NCBI GenBank assembly: GCA_017590115.1
Contig: JAGGNK010003224.1
Coordinates: 1,106,913 to 1,170,912 of the forward strand
DNA from: Montifringilla adamsi
Taxonomy: Eukaryota > Chordata > Aves > Passeriformes > Passeridae
Direction: 5' to 3'
DNA length: 64,000 bases
Both the position numbers and the translations under genes were made by a program. The stretch's first letter is position 1; the number at the start of each line of letters is the position of its first letter. The notes beneath the pieces are model-generated. The model did not search any database and was not told the DNA's origin. It was given only the letters and a program-made list of their open reading frames with translations. Below, piece by piece: positions 1 to 13,300 of this stretch.

Positions 1-3000
1 AGTCATTGTCAGCCTCAAAGTCCAAACTAGTTTGTGTGCCTTGACTAGCAGCTAAAGACCCACCAGTAACAGACTGGGTCAGCTGCTCTCTATCAGCTGT
101 GCTGATGACTCTAGCCCTGGAGCTCAGCTACCAGCAGCCAGAAGAAAGTGGAGAGCATAATCACTGATCATCTCTCTTATACCATAAGGGAATCCTGCCT
201 CACTAATGAGGATTCCTTATTACTGCAAGGACCTCACTTTATGTAAACACAAGGACCTACTGCCCTTGGGTAAAAATCTGAATGATTTTTAGATTACTGG
301 GGGACAGAAAAGAGAGAAAGGCCAAGAACATCTTCCCAAGCTAGAAGGAATTCTGGATAAATATTCCTGAAGTGTTTAAGCTCAATGTCTCTTCAATTTC
401 ACCTGCCATTTAAAAAGCATGATCTTCAGTAGCTGCTAATATGCATTTCCTATTTGGAGTGCTCATTCTCTTCCATAGAACAGTTTTTTCACCTGTACAG
501 GAGTGTCTTTTTTCATTCTGCCCTAATATTAAAAATATTCTCTTTAGGCTACTGCTTCCTATGTGTTAGAGGGCTCCAGCCAGTTTTCAGGCACTTGGCC
601 CTAGGGGCTCTGCTCTCCAGTCGAAATTCAACCAGGAATCAGGAAACATGGCTGTGCCCTTTGCAAGGGTTACTCTAAGTCCTTATTCAAATTCCAGTGT
701 TTGTAAAGTTCATCCTTTCTATGCTCCTTTTCATCCTTTCTTTGACTGGTATTATTAGGAATGCATGTTGAAATATCTCCATGCTTCAAATGGGGACAAG
801 ACTCCAATTTCTGTCCCTCTCTTGCATGTTTCCCCAACCACACTGGAAAAACAAGCTATTTCCATTTCAGAGACACCTCTGGTTTATGCATGGTCCTCTG
901 CCATACAATGACTATTCATAAGCCAGCTGAATTTTTTACCTGACCACCAAGGCACCAAAGAACACTCTCTAACCACATACTTGGTCAGACCCAAAGTTAG
1001 CACTAACTTTAACTCACAGGATGATGACCTGTGATGATAACTCAAAAATGAGTAAGCCCAGATGGCTCTTAGATGACCAGAGATCTGTCTGTGTTCAGAA
1101 AAGACACCAAGCACTGCACATGGCAGTCAAAGATTTGGTTGTCTTATTTCGGTAGTGGCAAAGTAATAAGCTCACCTGTCCATCCCACAGTCACTGAAAG
1201 CTGAATTTATTAGGACTCAAGACATATTTCTACAATCTGCTTCCTTTACTGCTACTTTACTAAACATATAGATATTTGCACATAAAGAAAAAACAGTTTA
1301 TAATCAAACATGAATCAAAATAAAATTTAAGTATTCCTACTGAATGGCATGTTAATGGTAAGCTCATTTTTATAATTCCTTATTATGAGATGGAACTGAA
1401 GTGATTTGTTTAGCCTAAAAGCTATCATCTGTTTACCATCTATTTTTCACTAATTACCCCCCAAAGAGTACTGTTGCTTACAAGAATGCTTTAAACTGTC
1501 ATTTTACTTACAAGCAGTAATTAAACATTTCCTTTCAATTGCCACAAAATACACAATCTCTTATTATTGTTCCTTTCAATTAGTGTAATTGAGAAATTAA
1601 TTAAGTTATAGGGAGATTTCTGAATAAGATTTGTTTTCTTAGACTGTTCTTTATCTTCCAAAAATTTGCTTTTTACTGCTTTAAAAAGGGGAGTGAAGCA
1701 GCATGAAAACTGGGATCAGTTCCTCTCTTCACAGAGGCAATGACAGGACTCTGATTTAATGAAACAACAATCAGAGCCCCAAGGCATGAGAAGAAAAACA
1801 TCTCTCCTCTGTGCTACTCTTGGTGAAACTGTATTCAAGTCTAAGGCAAGATGATTTTCTTTCTTATAGAGAAAGATACTGTAAAGATGACAACTTATTT
1901 AAAAATATCAGATATGCTGTAATAGTCTCCTTAGAGTTGTCAGTTTTGAAGTGAAATTTAATACCTATTCTGTCATCTTGTACAATAATTTTCCTTATCT
2001 TTTAAAAAACTTGAGTTTCTTTTTTTTTCTTTTTTTTTTTTTTCTTTTTCCTTCCCCTTTTTTGAATTTACTTAGCCAGTAAGAAAGAATATACATTAAA
2101 ATAAGTGCCTAGAGGGGAGGAGCAGGAGACAAAAGGAGTTATTCCCCAGACAAGCAGTCTAGGGAAGCAAAAAGGATCAGCTCATCTCTGCTGGGTCACT
2201 TCTTCAGTTCAGTTCTGGTCACGAGCAGCATTTTGTGCAGCTCCAGGCTCCACGATGGGGACATCTGGGCCTGGGCACCAAACACGCACTTGTCAATCAC
2301 CTATCTCCTTTTCGATGTAAGTTTTTTAGGGATGTGTGTTAATTTTGTTTATCAGAAGCAGTGGTTTCCTCTGGCATGGGCTTCACCTCAACCCACTGAC
2401 CCTGCTGCACAGAAACACTGCATAATGATAAATTCTGTGTCCCACAATGCCTGTAGATAAATTGGCATGCTTAGTTGTGAGCATCTCACCCACAGGAAAT
2501 CCAGTTATTTCAAGAAGTAAACTGAAGTAGCAATTTAGAAAAGAAATATAGAAAAATGTGTAATTAGGTTGAAATTATGTAACTTTGTATCTACTGTTTA
2601 ATAGTTTCAATGAAAAGGAGAAGAAAGCAAGTTTTATTAACAGTGTAATTGTTACATCTGCTTGGTGTTGTGCCAACAGCTATGCTAGTACTAGCAGCAC
2701 CAGCACACACAAGACAGGAACACTGGCACAATACAGCTGCTGATCCTGGTAATTTTATCTCTGATAAAACCTAATTATGGCTTCCCAGTTCCTTTCATAT
2801 TAATTACTGAAAAATGCCAATTCATCAAAAAGAACTTTCTTTTTAAATGCACCCAGTTTCCCATTTTTCAGTTCCATGTCAAGATACTTGCAGGCCAGTA
2901 AGTTTATCTTACATGGGAAGGTCCGTTCAAAGCTAAAGGGAGAAACAAAGAGATTCTTCAGTAAGTAAAGCTGCTCTGTTAAAGGATGTATTGCTTTTCT

Positions 3001-6000
3001 TGACTTCTAATCAGAGACCCAGAACTGGTCTTCCCTCACTTCACAGCAATGTCTTAATGATGGGGAAATGGATTTTCTAGGCTGTGTAGGGCATCTCCCT
3101 GGTCTATTACACGTGCATCAAAGACAGACAATTCTCTTTGTAAAGATATCCTTTGTAAGGATAAAAATATTGATGTAGATGATCACATTTCACCTTGCTT
3201 TTCCAAGAATGCATAATCACTTACATAGAATTAAGGTGGTGGGAAGCACAAAGAGTCATCCCATGCAGATGCTACTCATGAGGAAGAAAAGCCTGCACAG
3301 GGCCATTGGCTGCAACTCATCCACCTCCCTGCAGGCATTTCACACGTAAACACCTGAGTCAGTGTCAGACAAATGCAGAACTAAGATTTTTTTCAGACAC
3401 ATAGGGGCTTAAAGGAGACCAGACAATCTCTGCTCTGAACAGGTAACCTAATTAATACTATTATTACTTTATGAACTATTATTTAATATCTTCTGTGTGA
3501 AACCTTGTATATTTTATTTGAGCATAGAGCTAGATACTCTAGCATGACAAAAAGAGCCCTTCCATTTACAAATAAGACTTGAAGATCATACCTTATTTTT
3601 TTAGATAATCTAAGACTCTTTTTCAAACTGTTCAGGTCTCCAGCATCACCTAAAAGACTGAGTTTAACACACAGTATCACACAATATTCATGCATTCTTC
3701 ACCAATAACTGCAGCAGTCTTGACAAACTGCTCTTCATCTTCATGTTCACAGCTGTTTTGTTTCATTTCTTTTTCTAAACTACCCATAATCTTCTTTTTC
3801 TTACCTTACTTTTTTATAGTCTTGAAGCATACACATTTCAGAGACATCCTTAGAGAAATAAATTTATGGGATCTGAATGCTTCTCTGATAAACGACAGCC
3901 ATGGCAGGAAAGTAATATTCCAAACAACCTTTTGTACTTTCCTGAAGAGCATCATTATAGACTTGACGGTTCCAGAGGAATGACTGAGCAACAGGATGTA
4001 TTCTCTTACATTCCAGAATTATGGAACTTATTCACTAGGTACAGAAAAAAAACCCTTCAATTTTTACTGACTTAAAGATAATTTTTTAATTAGAATAAAA
4101 ATGAGGTATATATGAGAACTACAGGCTCTATCAAGAATGGAAAAGCCAATGAAACATTCTGCAAAGAAAAAATTTTAAGGCAATTTATAGCTTTCTTCAA
4201 AGAAATAGACAAATGATTCCCGTAAGAGTTCTGGTTATGAAGACGTAATTCAATGCATTGACCATCCAAATGCATCAAATCTTACGCAAAGAGTAGGTCT
4301 TACTTTTTATTCTCCAATGCAATGCAAAAAGTTCTTAGTAACAGTAGATTGCTTCCCACATCTTGATGGAGATTTAACTCTCAAATTAATATTGATACTG
4401 TGTTTCTGTGCTGAACATTTCTGCAGAAACATTAGGGAAGTCAATTCAGTATATTCAGTATAGCTGGGCTCATTCAAAAGTGAAGTCACAGAGCCGTAAC
4501 TGTTAAAGAAAAAGAATGGAGCTTCTGTGAAATAACCTTTATTTTCTTTTCCACCTTTTTTTCAGAACAAGAAGGAGAAATAGAAAGTGCTTAGAAGAAA
4601 TGGTCAAAACACCTCTAAGATGCTATGGAAAAACTATCAAAGGAGTAAAAGGCTAATAAAGGGTTCTTAAACAATTCTAAAGTCCTAAGGATTCCTCATA
4701 GTTTCTCCCACTTAAAGAAATATGGTTCATGAAGTGCAGATTTATTTCTTCCCATCTTAAGTGCTTTAGAACCACTCCACTCAGCACCTGAAATTTACCT
4801 TAGAGTTGATCCTCTATTTCCAGAGCAAGAGAAGCAATTTGCACTCTAGTGCCACTGGCTGTGAGTATGATAGTCTGCCATGTATACTGTTTTTCAGGCC
4901 CAATGGATAACTCACTTTTATTCAGAGCTAGTCCCCCAAACACCACTAGCAGCACTGACAACGGTGTCTCATGGAAAGGCTGCAGTGCAGGACCCCTGCT
5001 GAAACTGAGGAGGAACCTGCACAGCCCTGCCAAGGAGGGCTCTTCCTGGCAGGCAATGCAAAATGCTTGGTTTTGTTAAAAAAAAAATTGGTTTTGAAAG
5101 GAGCATTTTTTCTTTTTTTTTTTCCATTTTTAAAGCATGAAATAGATAAATAAAAGATCACCTTTTCATTCTTCCAGAGATATTTGATCTAGACCACAAT
5201 GGAAACCTTGCAAAGACAACAGCAGTGCACCCCCAAGAGAGGAAGCTACACCTGGGCTATCTGAAAAACACAGGCAACAAGATGCTGAGGCATGAAAAAC
5301 CTTTTCAGTTGTATTTTGTTTTTAAACTGAATCTGAGAAAGACCTGGAAGAATTCAGAATGTCTTCCCAATAAATCAGTATATTTTGAAGCTGTAGACAG
5401 TGAAATTCTGAGCAATCATAATCAAATATAGCACAAGGGTCTGCAACGCTAATTCCTGAGAACTACAGAAACAAAATGTTGCTTCCACTAAAACTTCAGT
5501 GTTACATAAGAACCTCACTGTAGATAATAACTACCTAACAATTAGGTGGTAACCTAACAATTTTAAGGCAGCAACCACTTCAAGTATAAGCTGGCACTTC
5601 CTTCTGTTTTTCACAGCACAAATTGATGGCTGAAACAGAAGCTGTCTCTGCCACCCAGGAAGAGTATGTTTGAAATAGCGGGTAATGTAAGTTACAATGT
5701 AAAACTTTGTTTTGAGCAATTTTCTGCCTTTAGCCCTGGTGTGTTGCAGAATTCCAGGCTAACACTCTGAGGAGTTGCCTTCAGCTGCTGCAGACAGAGA
5801 CGGCTCATTTTCTCAGCCTGCCTGATTGATCCATCCTGTGCTCAGAACTGTACTACAAGTTTAAAAGCCACATGCAATAGGGCTTACACCTAATATTAAT
5901 GGATATGCCACAGCACAGTGCTTTCATTATTCACTTTTCCCCCTTTCTTCTCCTTTTTCACATTATTCTATGCAGTTACATCACTGGACCCTCCCCAGGA

Positions 6001-6894
6001 AGCTCTAACTTTCTTTACAGTAAGTGATACTGAATAGTTTGGAAAATGAAACCTTTCTTTTCCTGCCATGGAAAGCATCTAAACCGTGCAAGCTTTAGAT
6101 GAGTGTCCTGCCTTCTCCAAACCACACAAAATAGACTGGCTTTGTGGAGGGTTTTGAGGAAGAAGAGGACAAATGGTCTCTGCCAGATGCAGAGACTACC
6201 TTAGAAACAGACATGGGAACTGGGGGCTGGTAGACTGAAAATCTATGAAAGAAAATAAAACTGAGATAAAAACAAGGAAGAGCTAAGGTTTATATAGTTC
6301 CAAATAATTTCTGGTTTTGGTACCATTTTGCAAGGTTATACTGTTCTCTACTATCTTAAATAATAAACTTTTGCAGAGCAAGAGCCTGTTTTTTAAATAT
6401 TTTGCAAACAAATCTAAACCACAATCTTTCAGCAATAAAAAAGTATCTTTTCATTTCCTGAGTTACATATACTGTTGGTTTTATTGTGCTATCATTTTTC
6501 ATGCAGAGTTACTCTCTGACTGTTATAGCTTTGTTTTGAAATCAATGGACCAATATAGTTCATCAGATTTTTAAATATCTTTTTTCCTTTTTTACACTAG
6601 ATTTCAGATTTTTTGCTAGCAACACTGCTTGAAGAGTAAATACTGTTCACTGCCTTACAGCTGCAGCTGATGAAGCAGGGATTATCAGATGCTATCTTGT
6701 CTCTGCTCACGCAACCCAAAACTTCCCGCCTGGCTGAACTGGGTAATGTGATATAGTAGTCAAGGTAATAATTCCATTGATCATCCTCACTTCAGTTCTC
6801 TTTTATTTGCACTGTCCACACATAGAAGCTGCTGTTCAAAGTGAGGGCATATGCAGGTGGAAATAGAAGGCTCATCTCTATCTCTTTGCCAAAA

Positions 6895-6946
6895 ATTCAG
6901 TGTGTGTCAAATGACTTCAGATTCAGTGTGTGTCAAATTCTTTCAG
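6895..6946 (+). repeat. 26-bp tandem duplication
   Basis: Two adjacent copies of ATTCAGTGTGTGTCAAAT...TTCAG lie at 6895-6920 and 6921-6946, with 23 of 26 positions identical. Confidence 0.93.
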
Positions 6947-8962
6947 ATGACATCATATATTGCCCAATGAGAGGTTCTTGCTTAGCCATCAACAAATCCC
7001 TCAATACAAGCTCCTCTGTTGATCACAGCTCTTATCTAAAACAAGTCAACATCCTTTACCCCCTGGTGCAGTCCCTTCATCCTCACTTCCTCACATATTC
7101 TTTGGCTCCTGCCATTTCAAACTAGTTTTTCCTTGGAAAAACCATAGGAAAAAGCCTGAGATGCCTTTCCACTATCTCTGTTACAGTGACCTTCTGTTAC
7201 AGTCATCTTCTGAGGCTCTCTGCCTCAGTTCTCCTTTGTCAGTCTTTTTGGTTGCCTCTGGTGTCAGTGGTACTCCAGGCTGAGGTGGGGCCATGTCCAT
7301 CCTCTGGTGCTGCCTGATGATGCCCAAATGGGCTGAACAACATCTATCCCTGTGCAGGAATAAAGCAGCAAAAAAGACAGATGGACTCTTCAGCCAGGTG
7401 ATCACCCACCTCTCTTGCTTACATTCCCTACAAAATCAGGGGAAACAAAGGCCTATGCCTTAAAAAAATGTTGAAAAATTAAAAAGGATTGGAAGTTATC
7501 CTACATAGGGGAATTAACTCCATAAATTCTAGTTACCAGCTCCTTCATATGCATAACAAGAAACACCCAAAGCCTTCACTTCTCACTTTAAAAACTTCTC
7601 AGTGTTTTCCTCAAAACTTTATAAAATTACTTTTACATATACATCAAATTCTGAAGTTAAGCTTTGCCTGAAGCAGGCATCCAGTGCTGCCCATAGTAAA
7701 TGGCATCTCACCAACAAATATTTTGTCTAAAAGGAGATTGTATAGATACTTACCTGAAAATTACAGGTTCCTAACCCCAACCTTTGAAAACACAGTATTG
7801 TGAATTTTTATTTTAAAATTCTTTTATTATGCTTAGGTAACTAGCATTTAGGAAAATGATTTCTGAAGGTTTTTAAATTTTTTTCTTTTGGTAGCAGAAG
7901 ATGTAAAAGGTAGGTCTAGTGTACTTTGGGAAAACAAATGGAGTCAAAAGCATTTTACTCCACATTTATTACTGCTTGTCCTTTCTAATACATTTTTTTT
8001 TAATTAGTGTTACAATATTTTTTCAAGGTTAGTAACCACTTGGATTAAACTGTTAATTTATCATACAAAACAATACAAAAGGGATTTTTAAAATACTAAT
8101 TTGAAGGGAAAATATTTTGGTCATTTTGTTATCCTCTGCACTCCAAAGCATTTATAAATATTGAATGTCTTATTTATACAAATTATTATGTTCTCAAAGT
8201 ATACATGCATTAATTACTCGCATATTGAGAAACAGGGTGAGGTTGGGAAAGAACTAGCATGTACAAGTCAATATAAAAATAATCAATCTTTATTTCTTCC
8301 CTTCTTCCCTAACAAGGTAAAGGAAAAAAACCCATAATCTTTCACAGAAAGGATTATAATCTCACTCCTAGTATTATTAGATAATATTGAGTGTTATTTC
8401 CTTCTATCCATCTACAGGACATAAGCACAGTAATTCTAGTGCAACTTGGAAAATTGCTACCTGCTATAGCTATCTGGTGTGAATCACAGTTTTCTCTTGC
8501 CAAATTTGTAACTTTTGCTGTGTTTGAACAGAAAGTTTGAAGCCCAAAACTTAGTTCCTTGTTTTTTGTTTCTCTTTTTTTTTTTTCTTTTTAAGTCTAT
8601 TTAATATGGGAATCTCTGGTAATTACTGTGGAAAGAAAGCAGATTGTGTGTAAAATCTGACTCTAGAATAACTTCATGCCTTCACAGCTAATTTTATATA
8701 GTCATCATGAACATGGTTGCAATTGTAATGAGCTTGCTCTGCAGTTTCATATGGAAAACTGCTAGAAACCTAATCCATAATGCAAGACAGCAGAACGCTT
8801 TATAGGTAAATTATCCACAACACAGCAATAAATCAAAGACAGTCCCATCTGTCATTTTAGAAGCAGTGGGAGTCTATTACAGTTTGGCACAGGTATGATG
8901 CAGCCGGGTGGAGAGCACTTGGCTCGCACAGTACCTGCTGCCGGGAGGGACCAATCACCTTT

Positions 8963-9025
8963 TCAGAGATGAAAGGCAAAAATCGCCAGCCCGATTACCC
9001 CAGCAAGAATGGCTGTAATGAGAAG
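8963..9025 (-). other. Candidate alternative terminal exon of HCN1 (hypothetical)
   Basis: On the minus strand, an acceptor ending attattgtgtttcag, with a branch-point-like cctgat 21-26 nt upstream, precedes a block that reads in the phase left by exon 4 (phase 0). It reads LLITAILAGV then IGLAIFAFHL and then a TGA stop. The segment is strongly hydrophobic and would pass as a transmembrane helix. Spliced to exon 4, it would end HCN1 just after S6, without the C-linker and cyclic-nucleotide-binding domain. The block carries several CpGs and is more GC-rich than its surroundings. A minus-strand AATAAA lies at 8294-8289, about 670 nt after the stop. I do not recognise the peptide. It could equally be chance or part of a conserved non-coding element. 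A possible donor CAG|gtactg would make it an exon of 8934-9025. Confidence 0.22.
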
Positions 9026-10268
9026 CTGAAACACAATAATGAAGCATCAGGACAAAGGAGGAGAGCAGTCCAGTGAGAATGTTCTGACTAATTTATATTT
9101 CTCTCCAAAGTCTTGCCCTCAATCTAAACATCAATATTCAGTTCAACTTGTAGAGAAAAAAAAAAGTTTATTTTTTTTATGTTGCATTATTACAGGTGAG
9201 TAATTTCTGATTTTTGATTGGGAGAGCAAATATATTCTTTTCCTAACTTTTTGCAATGCTATCTATCATTCTTTCCTGTTTCAAAAATTGTGAAGACCAA
9301 TGTCAATATCACAAGTATGTGCAGCAAAAATCCAGGTAATCATTATAAACAGAAAACTGATAAAGATGAGAAAGAGAAAGCAAGTGATGGCAGTGAAGGC
9401 CTTAACATGACACAACAAATATTTTCATGCTCAGTGAATAAGCTTCTGCCTGCACAGCCCACACTACTTCTCATGGCTGAGAATTGACATATTCATTTAT
9501 ATGTCAGTTGATTTCATGATGGCCTTAATTATGCATCAAGTTAAAAGATGCATATAAATAAAAGGATTAATGTACCTACAAGTTCTATTATGTGCATGTT
9601 CTATCAAATAACAGGATGCATCCTGTGAAATAAAGTATCTGAAAAGTTTTTTCTAAGATTCAGCTGTTTTTCCCCTTCCAGAATGTTTTCCTTTTCAGAA
9701 TAGTGAGTGATACCAAATATCTTTTAATAGCTTGCTTTGTTCTACTAAATCTCATTGCTTTCTGCAAGGACCAATAAGGCTTACAGAAGCATTTGTCCAT
9801 TTAGCAGTCTGTGACCTGATGTATGCGAAAACAGCATAAGATGACTCAGAAATAATCCTTACGGCAACACTTACAAACCCTTTTCTAACCATAAGACACC
9901 TTGGACTTCCAAATAAAATCACAAATCTGGGAATTATAACTACCAGAAACAATCCACCAATACTGTGGTGTGCAATGACTCTCAGCCATGCCTAAATATT
10001 TAGGGAATAATGAATTTTCTTGTTCACAATATTGCAATGACTACGTGGCTTTTGATAAAATGAATACTTACTCTTGAGGTCTTGACATTGTACAAAACTG
10101 TTTGCAACTCTTGTATTGATCCCTTGATAAAACACTTCAAAAATTCTTTACTCTTTAAAATATTTCACTGTAGCCAAGCTGAATAGGATATATGTCTGTG
10201 AAAGCTGATGAGAATTTTCTAAAAACCTGCAAAAGTAGAAGCTGTGAAAATGATTTGCTTTATTTTCC

Positions 10269-10377
10269 TGTTTTGTTTGGTTTTATTTTTTGGTTTTGTT
10301 TTGGTTTTTTGGTCTTTTTTTTGGTTTTTTGTTGGTTTTTTTTGGAGCGGGGGGGTGGTGGTTTTTGTTTGTTGGTT
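10269..10377 (+). repeat. GT-rich low-complexity tract (GGTTTT type)
   Basis: About 110 bp of T runs broken by GG (TTTTGGTTTTGTTTTGG and similar units) end in a G7 run and GGTGGTGG. Such tracts are common in bird introns. Frames across it give only F/G/V-rich or K/P/N-rich peptides and are not genes. On the HCN1 strand it is A/C-rich. Confidence 0.95.
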
Positions 10378-13300
10378 TCCAAGTAGGTCTGATTCCAGGA
10401 TAAATAAAACCACCCTTCATTTTCCAAAAAAAATAATTCCCTTGATGTGGCAAGTATATTGTACAGCACAGAAAATCCAAGATTTATCTTCCAAGTGGCT
10501 CACCTTCTTCAGCAGTGACATGACATGACTTATTGCTAAAATTATGCTTTATAAATGAAAACAGGCTATTTTTAAGTAAAGAGTCACAGAACATTTTTGT
10601 GTTAGAGTATTGCCAGTCTTTCTAAAAACTACTATCAGCACCAGAAAATCAAGACTTCCATTTTTAAAAACCATGTGTAAACATGAAAAGCTACTGAACT
10701 CAGAAATCAGTACTTAATGAGTACTTTACTACTCAGATGAGACCAGATCCAGGAATAACATTCTAGAACTCCACTATTGCAAATTCAGCTGTGTGTCTAA
10801 AATTCAGGTTCTGCAATTTGCCATTTGAACTTCTGTTCAATTTAAGACAAAAAAAATCCATAAAACTAAATTTTCAACAATTTTATGAATGGCATATAAT
10901 ATGTAGGCATTGGAAACTTCATCAGTTTCACTCTATTTCATCTGACTCAAGTCCAGCATGGATATTTGTTTTTAGTTTAATAATATATACACCACAAGCT
11001 GGTGTTAGCCTAGCTAAACAGTGATGTGGTCTTGAGTTTGCTACAGCAGCTCCTTTCCTATGAATTTCCATCATGACCAGAAGAGCCTTTTCCCAGACAC
11101 ATGTGGATATACACAAATCCCTGATACTTACAGATGACATAGTTACAAACATCAAAAATTTTCCAGAAATACTTCCTAAGAACTGAATTAGTTCTAATGA
11201 ACACACCAAGAACTTGGTACCTGCCTTGCTCCACTTTCAGTTTAACTACCAATTGCTTGAAACTCAAGAAAACATGGAAGCAATGTCTCCCATTCCTCTT
11301 TAGGAAAATAGAGTTGTCATTGGCTGGACGAGTGGCTACCAAGTCTTGATTTACTCTGGCAGAGCCCCGCCACTGCACCCTGTAACAACAGCTCAGAGAG
11401 GGAAGCTCAAAGAGGTGGCCCCCAGTTTTGGAAGGGAGGAGCTCAGCTGTGTCACTGCCCAAGGTGAGGGAGTACACACCCAGCCTCCTGGAGGGGCAGA
11501 GAAGTGGGAACATGTTCCATCCACAGCTCCCCCAGAGCACCCAAGGCGCTGCTGCCTCTTGGGAAGCATGTCGGGTATCCCCGCACGGACTGCGAGGGCA
11601 ATTTAGATATCCAAACTGCAGCGTGAGGGACACACCTGGAAAGCTGGGGCAAGGCCTCAAGCTGCAAAATCCAAAGCTGCCCTGCTGCCCTCATTCTGTT
11701 ATTCCTTTTTAAATGTTTCTTCTGATGCTTAAGAAATGAAAAATTGTCAATCTGAGTTCCAAATCCCAATGCTATCTATATAAACATGCACAATATCATA
11801 TAATTGTGTAGTTGCTTACTACTTACAACTTACTGGTTGCTTTTAAATTAACTTTATATATAGTTATTACTTTTTTTCTGTAAAAAAGTACATTCAAATT
11901 CTTTTCTTCTTTTGAACTAGACTGATTTAACTGAAGACATACTAAACGGTCATAAATTAAGAGATAAAATAAAAGCAATATATGGGGTTAGAAGATGTCT
12001 ATTGGGACACTGGAGACAGTTGTAATTTTTTCCATTTCTTATAGGTATATAATTGAATTAAACATTTTCATGTCTCTCATATTACTTGCAATTGGTGAAA
12101 GTTGTCTGATTATATTTTCTTTTTTCAACACCTTGTGTGGTTTGAGTTCTATTAGACAATAAACAAAATATATAAAATGACAGCATAAGGAAAACTAAAA
12201 TAAAATTAAATCATAACCTCCCCAGCTAATACCTGGTATTTTATCAAACCAATTTAACATGGTTGAGACAATCTGTATGCCACTACAAATCTTGCCTCTA
12301 ATAGCTTGTTGTTCCTCGATATTTTTTGCCTATGACAGGATGTAACAGAGAAAATATTAACCTATCTTCAATCACGAAAATTCTTTGACACTCGCAGCAT
12401 TAGGCAAACATCTTCCTACTAGGAACTGCCAACATTTAAAGAAAGAAAAATGTAACTAATGATCTTCATGTCCTTGTCAAATGACTGTTCATTTTGCCTT
12501 CTTTGTTTCACACTAGATTGTTAACAACTTCAGCATATGCGTTTCTGGTTCTTCCAAATAAATGTCTTTGAAAAGTCAAAAATCTTTGAGATGTGCTGAC
12601 TTTCTAGACATTACAAAATGTCAAAGGTGTTGTCACTTAGAATATTGCTTTCAGTTATTACTGCATTCCTCTTTGACTTACACCAAAGTCAGGAAGGAGA
12701 GAGTGCAAAGATGACATTGATTTGTTGATTTATTCAGTGCTTTTCTCAGGTAGAATGGTCCATCAAACTTTATTACTGTAAAGAGAATATGGATTAAGTA
12801 TACCTGAATTGGACATCTCTCTCCTTTTTTATATAAGCCCTTCACTAATTGATACCAGGATCTGATGTATGTATTAAATCTCAGAGACTTTTTTTTTTCC
12901 TGTGAGAACAGTTCCACTACTTCAGAGGAAAAAGGACTGAACTTCAGCAGAGTGAACAGAATGAATCACTGCATTCTTTTTTGTACCACTTCTCAGTGTA
13001 CAAGTTTACTGTCCAGCTCCTACATCTGATGGCTTATAATCACTCTTAATTTTCTCTGATACATTTTGGTTTTGGCCTGTAAGAGTAAACCTGTGGAGCA
13101 ATATTTGCTTCCTTAACATATTTTGGTTTCTCTCAGCATGCGGCGCTTGGCACAGATCAAATTCTTTGACAGAGTTTGACATTTGGCTTAATGAAATATT
13201 GTTCTTATCTTCCTGTGTGTAGTTCTTCCATTTTGAACTATGTTTGTTCTAGTTTTGCATGCCATGAGCTTTGGAAGGACCTAAATGAGAGAGATTTCAG

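Noticed and set aside
10219..10528. Frames of F/G/V-rich or K/P/N-rich peptides across the GT-rich tract
   Set aside because: Pure low-complexity translation. The same applies to the K/T/N/Q-rich frames at 48549-48770.
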